Below are positions 32,451 through 45,592 of a DNA stretch of 64,000 bases, one piece after another. This stretch comes from Helopsaltes ochotensis (Eukaryota; Chordata; Aves; Passeriformes; Locustellidae): contig VXBM01001342.1 in assembly GCA_013400155.1 (NCBI GenBank), positions 2,498 to 66,497 of the forward strand, given 5' to 3'. Position 1 is the stretch's first letter. Every line of letters begins with the position of its first letter. Both the position numbers and the translations under genes were made by a program. The notes beneath the pieces are model-generated. The model did no database searches, was not told the DNA's origin, and saw only the letters and a list, made by a program, of their open reading frames with translations.

Positions 32451-35400
32451 GCCCAGCCTGGCATGGGGGGGTGGCTTCAGCAGTTTTTCTTCCTCTGAGC
32501 AGCGCTGGCAGAAAGCTCCGAGGGCGCCTTGTGCTGACGCTGCGCTGGGGCCGGAGCTCTGGAAAACGGCACTTGGGGAGGGATCGCATCTGTGAGAGCC
32601 GGCGCTGACTCACAGCGTCGGGATCTGCTGGGATGTGCTGGTTTCAAGCAGCTGGATTTCAGAATCTCCCAAAAGTTGTGCGAGGGGTGGGAAGCTGAGG
32701 GGCTGTCCTGCAGCTGAGGGTTTATTTTTTTCCATGGCTGAAAACTTCAAGAGTAGTGGGTCACTTGCTGTTTATGGTGGAGTTGTGCTTGATCTGTTTA
32801 TTATGATTTTATTCCCCACACTCTGCTTGCCTGTTTGACTCCTTCCTCTTTGGCGTTGTTTCCACATAAATCCTTTCCCTCAGAATTTCCCTGCTCCCTG
32901 CCAGCTGTGGAGCAGCTGGGAAGGTACCGGAAAACACGAACTGCTCCGAAGGGCTGCTCAGAGGGGCACGGCTTGGCCATGGAGCCTGGATTTAGCTGGA
33001 GCTCCTTGGATGGGCTGCACCACCCCATCTCCAGCAGTGGTGGGGATGTGTTGGGGAGCAGTGGGCTGCAGACAAGGAGCCTTTTGTTTGCTTGCCTTAG
33101 CAACCCGGCCTCTCTGAAAGCTGAGATGTTCTCACTCCCGCAGTGCCGTTCCCGGGAATGCCGCTTGTTTCTTGGGAAGCGGGCCTGCTTTGGAGGGCTG
33201 ATCTCAGCAAACTGGTCTTTCTATCCCTAAACCCCTTTTTGTTTGATGACAGGAGGTCTCCAGCCAAAAAAAAAATCTGGTTATCTGGTGTTTTTACCCT
33301 AAGAAGCAAGTCCTGCTGACTCTCACCTCTGCTGTATCTGTTCTGGTGGGCACGATGTGCTGAATTGAAATAAACTGTAGTCTTTGCTAAATATCTATCA
33401 AATATTGACTTAGTTTGTAAGGTGAGCTGAAATTAATGGTGTAATTCCAGATTGTTTGGCACAGGTATGGAGGCAGTTTCATTGCAGATGGTGGAGGAAA
33501 TTAAGATCTTACCTTGACTGCAGCTCAAGGGGAGGAAAGAGAAGCCTTGGGCTTACATGGCAGTAAGGAAAGACTTGGTGGAGACAGAGAGGGGGAGTGT
33601 TTGTAAAGATACTGGGGATGATAAGAACTCTTCCCAATGAGTGAGGTCATTAGACAAAAATTGAGGTGGTGTTGTTAACTGTAGTATTAGAGATGTCATG
33701 AAATGATCTTCTGCATTCTGGTCCCTTGCCATACCCTGGGGATAATTTTTCTAAATCTACTGAAAATGAGATCCAAAAAAACCAACAAAAAAAAGAGACA
33801 ATCTAGCTGCTTGAGGTTTTGGCACAGATCAACAGCCTCGATATCTGGTGCTGGTATCTGCTGGCTTTGTGTCTTCACCTCTGCAGGTGAACACCTCCAC
33901 GTTTTCCTGAGGTGCTGCTGCAAAATGACAAAGCCCTGACACCTCCGAGGAGGCAAAGAAATGGAGATGCAAGGAGGTGTCTGAAGGGATCCAAGTGATC
34001 CAAACGAGCTGATGGCAGAACTGGAGCTCAACCACGCAGCTTCCCTCGTGTTTCAGAGCCTGTCCTTCAAACTCCTGGAAGCTTGTGGGTTTTTTGAGTT
34101 TATTTTTGAAAGGTTTGTTGCTGGCATAAATGAATCTCGGAATTCAAAACAATAAAGATGCAGCTTCAGGGCCAGTCCTGCTGGAGTGACTGCAGGGATC
34201 TCAGGGCTGGTACAGTCAGTCTGATAGAAGTTTATGTAAATGGAGAGCTCATGAGTTGGTTTGGATTTTTTTTCCAACACCTTTTTTTCCTCTTCACCCC
34301 TTAACTCTTTGCTGCAGGTAGTAAGACCTCCACTGTAACTTTCAGTTTTATGGGAGCTTTGTGTGTCCCCAATCGATTGATTCCTGGCTGATCTTCAAGA
34401 GCCCAGAGAGCAAACGTAATGCTGCAAATTCATTATATGCTAAAATATTTATTGTGTTACTGTAAAGGTCACTGATGGCAGTGGAGGCTCGGTAAGATAC
34501 AGTCCTGAATCTTTCCAAAGATGGTATCTGTCACCACTCTCTTTTGAGAGCAGTGTCTTAAAAAGCACCTGGAATAACTTATCCTCAGCCCGTGCTTTTG
34601 GAGGTACGTGTTTGGACCTTGTGTAGGTTAATAAATGACTCTTGTGCTGCATCTGAAAGTGAACAGCTGTACCTAATTTTGCCGTGTGTCCTCTCACAGG
34701 CAGATATGGAGGGCAGAGCAAGAAAGGAATCTTAGTTTAACCTTGTCCCTTTTTTGCTTGATTTAAGTAATTTGCAGAGTTGTATAATAAAATCTCCGTG
34801 ATCTGATTTCTATTCCGGTTGTAGTAATCTGGAATTGTCAGCAATGCCCAAGGGCGTTTTTGCTTCTACCTGTGTAGGAGTGAATTACTCGTTGCCCAAC
34901 ATCACCTGGAGAGGTAGCAATGAAAAGGCTTCCTGGCAATGAGGTGGGCTGTGACTTCCCTTCCCCCAAACCACAGAATGAAATGTTTAGCAAATGGATT
35001 TGGGGCTGGGAGAAACCTCTCAAAGCCTCTCCACAGGTGCAGGAGTGGTGGTGTGTGACTGTTCCCCACTGCAGGGCCCTGCACGGTGTGGGATGCATTA
35101 CTGACCTATTTGCTGGTAGTTTTAGCATCTGGCTGGGATTAGTTCAGCCAGCTGATCCCCAATTCCATGCTATAATGGTGTCTTTAAGCACGGGTTAGAT
35201 GATTGGATACTGAGGAGCATTTTGGACTCTGGCCTTGCAAATGCAGCTTGTTAATTGAAGCCGTGCTCGCTGGCAGAGCTGCCTTTTAAAGTTCTGCTGC
35301 CTGTCCTCCCCACGATATTCCAGCCTCTCCGGTTTCTCATTGACCGCAGCCTGCCTGATCCTCCCTCTGCCGAGCAGTGCCTCCTGGCCTGCACATTTGT

Positions 35401-36559
35401 CACCTGTGGCCACTCCTCTGGCTGTGAGGGGCTCTTTCCTCATCACTCCGAGAGTTTTCCTAATTGGAAGCCAGCGCTGAAGGGGCTGCGTTCATCGCTC
35501 AAGCTCTTCACCTGAGTGAGCGTTTCAGGCAGCTGCAGTGAGGTTCAACAGCTTCGTCTGTCATGATCAGACAGAGCTCTGGATAAGCTAGCAAATCTCT
35601 TGATTACGAGGGTGGAAAATAATATGCCGTGATTTACAGATGTTGCCGCACAAAAAATGCACTGCTGTGAATTCTCCGAATGGCAATATCTGGGTACCTT
35701 TGGCATCCTCAGTCCTTGGGTGCATCCATTTTCTGAACATATCTTGAATTCCTGCACACTCGTCTGGCCACAGACATGGACAGCTGTTTTACACACAAGC
35801 AGAAAATTAATTATTTTTTAGTAGCGTTTTAAGCCAAGTTGAGGGATTACGTTGGGTTAAAGGGGTCTTGAAGTTTGCAGTAAAAAAGACAAGTGAAAAA
35901 GGCTTTGGTTGCCTTATGGCTGATTACGGCCACGTTGAAAACAGCAAGGGGGACAAAGCATATTTTTCATTAATATTCGAAACACCTTTTCCTTTCCTCC
36001 AGGAAGTTGTAGACAAACTTGGAAGCATTTTCTAGTGTCTGTACCATTCTGAGCAGGATCTCTGCTGCAGCAGGCACAGAGGCCTCTCCTCTGGTGCCAG
36101 AGGTGTGCAGCTGTGGTGGACACAGGATCATGGCAGGTGTTTCTGAAGGGGTTTGAAGTATTTTCTCCTTTTGGGCACCTGAGCTCTCTTGGTTATGAGC
36201 TGGCTGACAGATCTGCAGAAGATTAGGAAGTGTTTTCACAACTTCTGGAGGCTGTGGTAAGCTGGAAGAAAGAGCTCCCGTGGTCTCTCCTGGCTGTGTG
36301 GCAGAGCAGTTTAGGAAGTGCTCAGATGGAATCTAAGCTCGGCTCTTGTTGGCGAGGTTTAGTTGTAATCTCGGTTTGCTGTGCAGCCACACTGTGCTTT
36401 CAGTGGGACAGGGAAGAGGGGAGATGGTGGGAGGACAGAAATACACTTGTTTTGGTTGGAAGGGCTGAATTTATGGTGTTAGCTGCTTTTCTGCTGAAGG
36501 TGAGGACAGCATTCATGTGGGAGACATTTCGGTTTTGACTTTTTTCTACGGATCTGGTT

Positions 36560-36651
36560 NNNNNNNNNNNNNNNNNNNNNNNNNNNNNNNNNNNNNNNNN
36601 NNNNNNNNNNNNNNNNNNNNNNNNNNNNNNNNNNNNNNNNNNNNNNNNNNN
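36560..36651. other. Assembly gap, 92 N
   Basis: Ninety-two undetermined bases. The odd length suggests an estimated gap rather than a fixed placeholder. The left flank ends 'gatctggtt' and the right flank begins 'tttctttagcacag'. Any exon here would be invisible. Confidence 0.99.
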
Positions 36652-39600
36652 TTTCTTTAGCACAGTCTTCCTAAGCAGACATCTTGAACCAATCTGATTT
36701 TCTGTGCTCCAGCAGTGCCTGCTGCTGATGCTGGCTGCAGAGAGAGCCAGTCCAGCTGGTTCAGGTGTGCTGGAAATCACTTGTGGCCAGCATTACTGAG
36801 TGAAACGGGGCATTTGCAAGGCCAAACCTTGGCTGCTGGGGTGGGTTGGAGACTTTTCAAGCTCCTCATAGTTGCAACTTCCTCCTGCTTGGAAGGAAAG
36901 AAGAGCTAATCTGGCCACTGGATCTACCCTGTGGTAGCAGGTCTGAGGTTTGAAGAGCGTCTGTGGCCATTTCAGCGAGAGGCATTTTGAAGTGGTTCAG
37001 ACATCAATGAAGAGAGCTGAAAGGCTTTGTTTCACTCTCCTGACCCTGGGAATATTGGCCACTTTGTCAGCTGGGATCCATCTGTAAGGGAAAAGTCCAG
37101 CTGGATGGGATGATGTCCCGGTAGAGAAGGAGGGAGTGAGACTCCTTTTCCCCCTTTGATTTTTTGTATCTCTGATCAGATGTGCATTGGTGGAGGAAAT
37201 CACACTGAAAACGACCACAGAGCTTTCTGTTTTAACTCCCTAACTTGAGCCTGGATCATACAAAGCAAACCCTCCGAGCCTGTGAAGGGGGTTTTGTGGA
37301 GGAATAAAGCTCATTGTCAGCTGCCGTGTTCAGACCCTTGGGAAATTGTGACCATTGTCTGGGCTATTATTGCTTAATAAAAGCTTTGCATTTCCTCATT
37401 CAGGGCCTTGAAAATCTGGTTCTGTGCTTTTAAAAATAACTCAGCGTGAGCCACAATTGGGAGCATTCACAGAGGAAATTCTTCAGCCATTTAAAACAAA
37501 GTGAAGGGAGGGAAAAAAAAAAACCCCTCTCCTTAAAGTGCTTTTCCTTATCCGTGAAGGGTGAGTCCACTATCTGGATGGAGCACAGAGGCTCTGCTCC
37601 TGCTCCTGTTTGCTTCCAGCCTTCCAGGATTTTGGGTCCACTGCTATCCCAGCTGAGGAACCTGGGCTGGGCACTCCGGATGCATCCTCTTGGGATGTTG
37701 TACTTCTTGTGGACCAGCGCCTCTGGACAGGTGGGACCAGCAGTCACTGGTGGGGTTGATGCTTTTTTGTGCTTGATGCAGAAAAGGCAAGAAAATGTTT
37801 TGCTTTGTGTTTTTACCGGAGGCCACACCAGAAAGGGTCATTTCAGGCAAAATGAAATGTGCTCACGTGCTGAAGGGTGTGCAAAATTTTGAGCGCCCAC
37901 TCTGCAGGCTCTGTGGGGAACGGGGCAGAGGAGGGGATGCTGTGGCCTCTGAGGTGTTCATCACCCCAAAGTTGGCTTCCCTGTAGTTTTTACTCTCCTG
38001 ATTTGTGCCGGGAAATTATAGCCCAGCACAGAAGCCCTGAACTATTTTGCAGATCTGCTTTGGAGGCTTGTTTCTTTCCCTCTGTGTGTTCTTGGGTTGG
38101 TTTTCCTTGTGGTGTGGAAATAATTATATTGCTTGTTTCTTATGTTCTGGCTCCGATTAAGAGGAGGAATGTACTCAGGTTTTTTTATGTTGTGGTGTTT
38201 TTGTTTTTTTTTTTTCTTCCAGTGCAGTTTCTGCTGTTAAAATATTCGGGACAGCAGTTGCTGCCCACGTAGAGCACAGAAATGTGTGTTTAGTGGTTGC
38301 AAGACATGCTTGCTCTGGGTGTGCCTCCTTGTTTTGTTCCGTGCCAGTCTCTGCCCATACGATTGGCCATCGTTTATCATTGCCATCAAGCTGGGGAGAT
38401 ATCATTTGCATTAGTAATTAGTGCTTTGTGCAGGCCAGAATTAGCTATGCTGGCTCTTGATTTGGAAATAAGTTTTCTCTTGGAGCCCTGTGTTGTTTTG
38501 TCAGAATAGAGACCAGGGTGTGAGGAAGGAGGGGATGACACAGGGCTACAGTGGTGTTGCCAAAGACACTTGGTAGTGAAGAAGCTGATGGCTGGGAAGT
38601 TGTCTGGGTTTTATTTGTGAGAGGAAATTAATCGTAGCCTCATTTTTTAGAAAATGCCTCTTCTGTGCCTCAGTTTCTCCACCAAAAAAAGAATGCTGCA
38701 TGATTTGTCTGAGTGTGTTCATTAGCAGGAATTCCTCTCCTCCCTGTGTCCTGGAGCAGCTGTGATATGCACAGGGATGTGTGGTGATGCAAGGGCTGGG
38801 GACAAGACCTGCAGTAGCTGAATTCTGTCACACCATTGTGTAGTTCGGTGTTGCCTGAAATTTTATAGGTCATGTGCACCATTAAAACGATTTCCAGATT
38901 GTGTGGACAATCTGCTGTGCCCACTTTTGTTTCTATGCACGTGACTGATCCAGGGCCATATGTTAAGAATATAACTGCTTTTAATTTTTTTTTTTTTTTA
39001 AGCTGTTGGTGTCTCAATATATCTAATAAAAATGCAGACTGGAGCTCTTTAATGAGGCGTAAGTCAATCCTGGGTCTCTTTTTTTTTTATAGGACAAAAC
39101 CACCTCACACACACTGGCTTCTTTTTGTATGGACTTCTGCTTTGCATTTCTGCACATTCATCATAGCATGAAGCCTCTGACAAAAGGAAATAAGAAAAGA
39201 CTGTTTAAGAGACCGTTTTGCTGTGCATAAACCTGAACCTTTGCAAAGGGAGAACCCCGGGCTTCAGCAAGTGAAGTCATGGGCTGTGTATGAGGCTCTG
39301 TGATGACAGAAAGGAGAAGTGAAAATTATAGTGCTGAGTAAGTTTAGTGTAGCTGTGAATTGTACAGCAAAGAACAGGAGCTGTTAGGAAGGGAAATATT
39401 TCCAGTTTTGTTCCTTGCCTTTGCAAAATGATGAAGTTCAAGTGACGGTTGGAAGTTTTTTGCCACCAAAAATCTTCATTTTGCTGGCACCCAGCTTGCT
39501 GGTCGAGGCCGTGAGCAGCAGCATTTGGGTTGGGGGCTGGGCACGTGTGGCTTTCTCTGATTTTGAGGGCTTTGGGAGGAAATGGCTGCAGGAAGAGCTC

Positions 39601-40381
39601 AGCTCTGCAGGCACGTTGCCGCTCACGAAGGTCCTGTGGCTGTGGTTTGACAGCTGAAGTCAGAGGAGGGCTGTGAAATCAGACTCTGCTCGCACGTGGT
39701 TGTGGCTGGATGCGAAATCCTGAGTGGTTCTGGCAGTGACAGCGCCGGGCCTCGCACGGCGGGTCCAGAGCGGGGGAAAAAAAGGAGATCTGCTTGTTTT
39801 GGAAAGGCCTCGTCCTTTTCTCATTGCTCGTGGGTTGATCCTGTGGGGTCGGTGTAGTGACAAGGCCCAAATTGGGGTCTTGGTTTCCTTTTGCTAGAGA
39901 GGACCCAAAACTTGCCTCACCAGGTTTATGGAGAAAGGAAGGCGGAGAAGGGAGCCTTAGCAACTCCAAGTTGTGATCCAGGACTGAAAGCCAGAGGTTT
40001 TGTGTACAGAACAATAGATCTCTGAGACAGAACAGATGAAGAAGAAGTTGATGAGTTTTCTGAAATGCCGGCCCATGAGAAAAGTTGCTGAGAGAAGGCA
40101 GTCAGGGCTGTGGTTTTTAATTTGACGACCTCTTTGCACAGGCAGTCAAACTTTTCAGATTTAGCAAGGCTTTGCATAACAGGAGGTGCTTTGTTTACAA
40201 ACTGCACATTCACTCCTAGACACAGGAGCACAATGATAAATTATTTAATTATAGATACCCAAAGAAGCGAACCAGGCGCCTGCTGCGCTGCGTTGTCCCT
40301 CTGGTTTCCCACTTTGCACGGCTTCTCGCTGGCTGATTCCCAAAATCCAGCCGTTTGCAGCAGCGGTCTCGCAGTTATTAA

Positions 40382-40487
40382 TGTTAATTAGCGAGGTTCT
40401 GCTGCGTGAGTATTCCTGCAGCACACGCACAGTGCTCAGCTCCTCACCCGTGTAACGAGCGTGTTCTCAGCCCCGTTGTTAATTAGC
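40382..40487. promoter_or_regulatory. Paired homeodomain-type words (candidate cis-element)
   Basis: The exact 11-mer tgttaattagc occurs at 40382-40392 and at 40477-40487, and a looser TTAATTATAG word lies near 40243. TTAATTAG is a preferred site of LHX, NKX6 and PRRX type homeodomains. The patch between is somewhat CpG-enriched. This could be an enhancer, but only motif repetition supports it. Confidence 0.2.
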
Positions 40488-42334
40488 AGCATCCCTCCGA
40501 AGACCTGTGCTCCTCTTGGGGGTGGAAGTTGGGTGTGGAGCTGCCTGGGATAGTCGGAGCGAGTCCCCGCAGAGACTCACGTGCAGACTCTGCCATAGTT
40601 GAGTTGTCAGCTTTTTGCCCTTTGTTTTAATCTCAAGCTTCTCCTCCATGCGCTCTCCTTGCTGAGCAGCACGGTTGCTAAGATTCGTTCTTTTCAGGTT
40701 TGCCATTTAGAGCCGCGTTTTAATCAGTGCTGACAAAGTCCTGGCTGGATCTGTGCTCCAGGTAGGAGTTGGATTGAAGTGTTCTTCAGAAAGCTTTTAT
40801 GCTGCAGGAACGTGGTGCTCCTTGTGCTGACAACAGTTCTGTGTCTCTGCCTCTTAATAACCGTCCTGTAGTAACACCTTCTTCCTGGATTTGCAAAACA
40901 GCTCCATTCCAAGAAGACATTTCCTCCTGAAAATGTGGAAGTGCGGTTTGTTCTTGGCAAATCCAACTGGGGATTATTATGGCTCTGATTTAATATCCTT
41001 GCTGATGGAATGCCCCCGTTGTGGGGGGAAACATCTCCGAGATGTGATTCTTTCTTACAGAACATTCCCCTCCTTTTTTTTTTTTTTTCAACACTGAAGG
41101 CAATAGAAGGGAAGAAGCTAGTAAATAATATGACTGTAAATGAGCACCAAATGATACTTTAATTTTCATGGACGTATGTTCAGGATAGAAAAGCAATGTG
41201 AGATCAGGAGGTCTTTCCAGAAGAGGAGGGTTGGTATTAAATATCTCTGCTTTGTCCCTAGATATGTGTTCAGTATCATCCAGAAAACTCTTGGGTTTGC
41301 GTTTGATTGTAATTTGCATTTAGATTGGCTGCCTGAAGGGAGTCTCTTGCAAGGGGAGATGGGGCTATGTGCTTTCAGTCTCTCGCAGATCTGGCTGAAA
41401 GTAATGACATTTCCATAAAAACCATTAGCTCTGTTATTGATAAACATGAAAGGCATCCATTTCATTTAATTTTTTGATGAAGAGCTTTTAATATAAGCAC
41501 ACAATAGCACTGAGGTAGTAACATTGCTGCCCCCCATCCCTCCGTACTGACCTCTTGTTTTAAGGGCGAGCTTTGATTGGGATTTTGTTGGTGGAGAGAT
41601 GGGAAGTTATTTCTGTTCCAATTTACTGGAGTAGCCAGTTGTCTTGCTACATTGTGGGGAATTATTTAATGCTCATTTTAAGAGGTGTCTCTATTAATTG
41701 AACGGGGATTTAATGTCTCCCTGAAGCACAGTTGGTCTGTGTGTGATGTATACTAACACGTATGGCTGGCAATTCTGCGGATAATCTTTTCCTTAATCAA
41801 AATGGGTTTGAGCAGAACTTCAGTGGCGCCTCATTAAGGGGATAAAGTGTGTTGAAACAACACCATGTATTAAAGGGAACTTCTTTGGTGCACTCCGGAT
41901 CAGAGCCCATGTAACCCTTCAGCACCGTGTCTGCATAAACATTTGTTCCCCTGCGTGCGTAATGGTGCTTTGGGGATCAGGACGTGTCACAAAGAGCTGT
42001 GATTCACTGTCTCTGGAGTGACTGGCTTTGGGAAGCTGTTGCTGCTGCTCTCATGTATAAATACCTTGCTTTTCTCCTGGGCTGCATCAGGTCTGACCTC
42101 AACAGCCTCCAGAGGCAGCTGGTGCTGTAGTTGTTTTCAAGCATCACAGCATTTGCTTGAGAGACCTTGTTGGGAGCTTTGCAGGTGCTTTGAGTTCTTG
42201 ACCTCAGAGCTGGGGAGGTGAGCGTGACTGTTTTGCATTGATTACCTGGCCTACTTCTTGATTCAAAGAGTTGTTAAAATTTTTTTTTTTTGGTCGCTTT
42301 ATCTATATTTACAGCTCATTTCCCTCTCTAACAG

Positions 42335-42409
42335 GCTCCAGACAGATGAGTAGAGAGCTGGCTGCAGAAGAGGGACAGATTCCAGTCTGCCAGCTGATCA
42401 CCGTGTACA
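42335..42409 (+). other. Best candidate coding exon, 75 bases, phase 1-1
   Basis: The acceptor is 'catttccctctctaacag' and the donor is ACA followed by GTGAGTACC; both are strong apart from A at the last exon base. Only one of three frames is open across the exon. It gives 24 full codons plus split codons at both ends, with a soluble, charged composition (QMSRELAAEEGQIP early, VCQLITVY late). The length is a multiple of three with phase 1 at both ends, so it could be a cassette exon. The end phase is compatible with the candidate terminal exon at 61263. I do not recognise the peptide, and a chance exon cannot be excluded. Confidence 0.35.
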
Positions 42410-45400
42410 GTGAGTACCTTCATATTTCAGGAATAAAATTTTCTGTAGTGCCTGATGTCAGCCTCAAATTGCCTTCGTTGGGGCACAGCATTAAGTCTGC
42501 ATGCTTGGACAGTGTTTTCCTAAAAGTACAAGCTTCCTTGGCTTAACTCTTATTTTGGGAGAAGTGTGCTCCAGCTCCTTTTATCTGAAAGTGGTAAATT
42601 GTGTCCTCATCCCACTTCCAGTAGTGGCAGAGCAGAGAACTGCTGCAGTTCCATCTGGAACTCGTTCAGGGCTGTGGGGAATCCGCACTAAAGGTCTAAA
42701 GGTGTCACCTGAGGCTTCCTGTGCTGCAGGGTGAGGAGTGGAAATGCTCCCCAGAGCTATTCCAGCCTTGTTGGAAGTGTTGGAACGGAGTGAGGAGGGT
42801 GGCTGAGGGACCTGCCACGGCACATGCCGGGGTTACTCATAAAGGAGTGCTATGAAATCAGCCAAATGAGGCTTGGCTTGACTGGTGGGCAGAAAAGAGC
42901 AGGGCAAAAAACCACTGGAAAGCGTTGTCCAGTTCATGGTAAGGATGGCAGGTTTGCCCTGCAAGTGGAGGAGAAAATCGTTATTTCATGGGGAATTTTT
43001 ACACGTTAAAATGTCTTGCACGCGTGTTAATGGGCTGTAATAACGAGCCTGTGCTTTATGAGGTGTCTGCAAACATCTTAGAACTCGCTACTGTGAGGGA
43101 GTAAATACTCGAGCTAGTAAATGCTGATTAATTGGAATGTCTTGGCCCGCGTGGTGGGGCCAGACTGAAACAGGGAATTGCCTGGTACAGGTGTCTGAAA
43201 GCCAGGAGGATGCTGTAGTACGGGTTGTAAAATTCAGGTGAGTGTGGGAGCTGCAGCAATTGAGTTTATTGTGACAGCCCTGGCAGGTGATTTCCCTAAG
43301 GATAATGTGGGATGATGAACCTCGAAACTGAAAGTGTTCGTGAACAGAAGTCAAGGATGAAATAACGCATTTAGAGACCGGGTTGTGCCATCAGGTTGGT
43401 GTGGACATATCCAGGGAGCAGAGCAGAGAATTCCTGTGCTTCTGGGAAAGAAGGAAAAGAGAGGCAAACTTATTTGTGGCTTCCTCATTTCTGCCATATC
43501 CAACCAGTACGGGCACGATGTCCTGGGCTCTCTCAGGTGTCTGTTCCTGTGTATTACAGCATTTCTTGATCCAGGAAATCTTTGTGGCCTGCCAAACACA
43601 GGGCAGGGACTCCCCTTAGGTGGAAGGCAGCTCCTGTGAAAAATTCAACAGTGAATACCAAATGTGGGAGTAGCAGCGGGGGCACGTGAAGGACAAACGA
43701 TGCCGGTATTGACCGACGGTGCCACCGTGCCAAGGTCCTCATCGACAGCTCTAATCCCAGCGTGTGCTCTGAGCCAGATCTGCTGACTTCAGGAGCTGGA
43801 ATCAGTCAATACCATTGAATTCTCCTTCTCTTTGCATATCTTACGGAGAAGGAAGTCTCAGGCTGACAGCTGTGCAGTGTGCACAAGGCCACGGGCTGCA
43901 CAGGCTTCCCCCAGGACATCATTTGGCCCGCGCAAGGTTTTTTACGCCGCTGTGGCGTGCAGCAGGTTCAGCATTGACCTTCAGAAGCCCTCCTGTGTTA
44001 GTGGGTCTGGTGGCTAGAGGGATGAATGTAGGAGACAAGGATTTTGGGTTTGGAGTTCCTTTTAGGGTGGAAGACTGTGATTAAAGCAAGGAGTATGAAT
44101 TTATGTCAGTAGGAGATAGCTGAGGGAAGGGCTGTTCTTGGCAGGGAGCTGAAACAGAGGAGATGCTGGAAACACTCTGTGATTGTCCTGGAGCAGAATG
44201 GGAAAATAACCTGTTTCAGGGGACTCCTTAACAAGTCATTCTTATGCAAAACTCTCTCCATGACACTAAATATCTAAATAACTGGGTTGGGCATGGAATC
44301 TAAAAAAGACTTTCAGGAGACTCATCTTCAAACACCTCCTGGGGCTTCCTGGCTTGGCAGCAAAGCCAAGTTCTGCAGGAGTTTGGTAGCAGGTCCCTTC
44401 CTGTGAGGATGTGGCACCATCCACACGAACACGAGCGTGGGTCTGATGCTTCCTGTGCTTTTGTCGCTTCTTAAAAACTCAGAACGTGGCACAAAAACAC
44501 CTGAGCTGTGGGAGGCTGGGACTGTCCTGTCTCCAGCCACGGCCAGTAAGAATGTCCTTCATGTCCCATCAGTTCGTTCAGCTCTTGGTCAAACCCTGTG
44601 TGCTTTCAGCCTCTGTCATTTCAGGCATTTTCAAAGTTTAACTTTGCGTGGTGAACCGCTTCCTTTTGGTAACTGCACCTACTGCCAGCTCGTGTACCGT
44701 AATAAGCTCATGTTTGGGGACTTGTCATTTGCATTTGCCTAAAATTCTGTAAATCCCTTCTGTGTCCCCTGTCAGAGGCCTCTTTTCCAGACTAAAATGT
44801 CCTAATTGATTCAGTGGTCCTTACAGAGATGCTTCATGCTTTTGACCATCTTCACTATTTCCAATTTTTGGTCATTTTTTTTTTCTCCTTCTGAGTGTTC
44901 TTACTAGAAGATTGAAAGAACCTTTGGGTTTCTGAGGTCCTGCCCTTTTGCTGCACTTTTCTGTACGTTTAGCCATAGGAAAGAAACCAGGAATTTTGAT
45001 GCTCCAGATAATAATAAGCCATAGCTCCTTTTTTTTTTTTTTTAAGCAGAGATTTGTGTGTCTAATCTAAAAACTCTATCAGAAAAGCTATGAATAAACC
45101 TGATAGCATTCCAGTGCACTGAGTCACTAGAACAATACATTGTTAACAAGGACCCCTGGCAGAGTTGTGTGGCTTTGTGCTAAAGCCAGGATATGGGATG
45201 TATTTTGTGAAACTAAAACTACTGCATCTTCTAAATGAGGAGCAGAAACACTTTGGGTGATAAACCCTCTCCCCCTCTGCATTGGTTAAGAAATGATATC
45301 AAAATAGAGAATTGGTCTTATTTGAATAAATATAAATCAGTCATCAAACAGGTTCTGGTTCTGCAAGGGCAGGGCCTGGCTCTCCATCTCCTCTGCTTTG

Positions 45401-45542
45401 CATAAATGCTATTTCTTTTATTAGTGGCTTCCAAAAAGTAGAACTGAAATAGGATGTGATTAAAGTGTTAACTCCAGGGTTGCAGTCCCAGGGCTGCAGG
45501 CTGACATGCCTGGGTCTGACAAGTCTGTGGTTTTGTCTATCT

Positions 45543-45592
45543 GCCCTGACTCAGATCTGTGGCTTTTGTGCTGCCCTAAGGTGAGTCAGGGC
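45543..45592. repeat. Perfect 11-bp inverted repeat made of two AP-1 words
   Basis: gccctgactca (45543-45553) is the exact complement of tgagtcagggc (45582-45592). Each arm contains the AP-1/NFE2 core TGACTCA. The 28-base loop ends in AAG, so the right arm also forms a perfect splice donor AAG|GTGAGT with a pyrimidine-rich CAG just left of the loop. A 9-bp inverted repeat (cccacaggg / ccctgtggg) follows at 45594-45626. Confidence 0.85.

Larger units (their letters stand above)
29016..36559. other. Long non-coding interval up to the assembly gap
   Basis: This interval holds T/G-rich low-complexity DNA at about 30180-30272, a TTTC microsatellite, an A/C-rich stretch at 31320-31358 and a short direct repeat at 32389-32450. 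A moderately CpG-rich patch at about 32490-32610 is too short to call an island. No CR1, exon or RNA gene could be supported otherwise. Confidence 0.5.

Noticed and set aside
36450..36475. ttggttggaagggctg, recalling the CR1 3' tip
   Set aside because: Only about 12 bases match, and neither flank continues as CR1.
41511..41520. tgaggtagta, the let-7 seed and following bases
   Set aside because: The match ends after ten bases, and no complementary passenger arm lies nearby.
43164..43237. 74-base open segment ending in TTCAG|GTGAGT
   Set aside because: The donor is good, but the only acceptors (43163 or 43190) have no pyrimidine tract.
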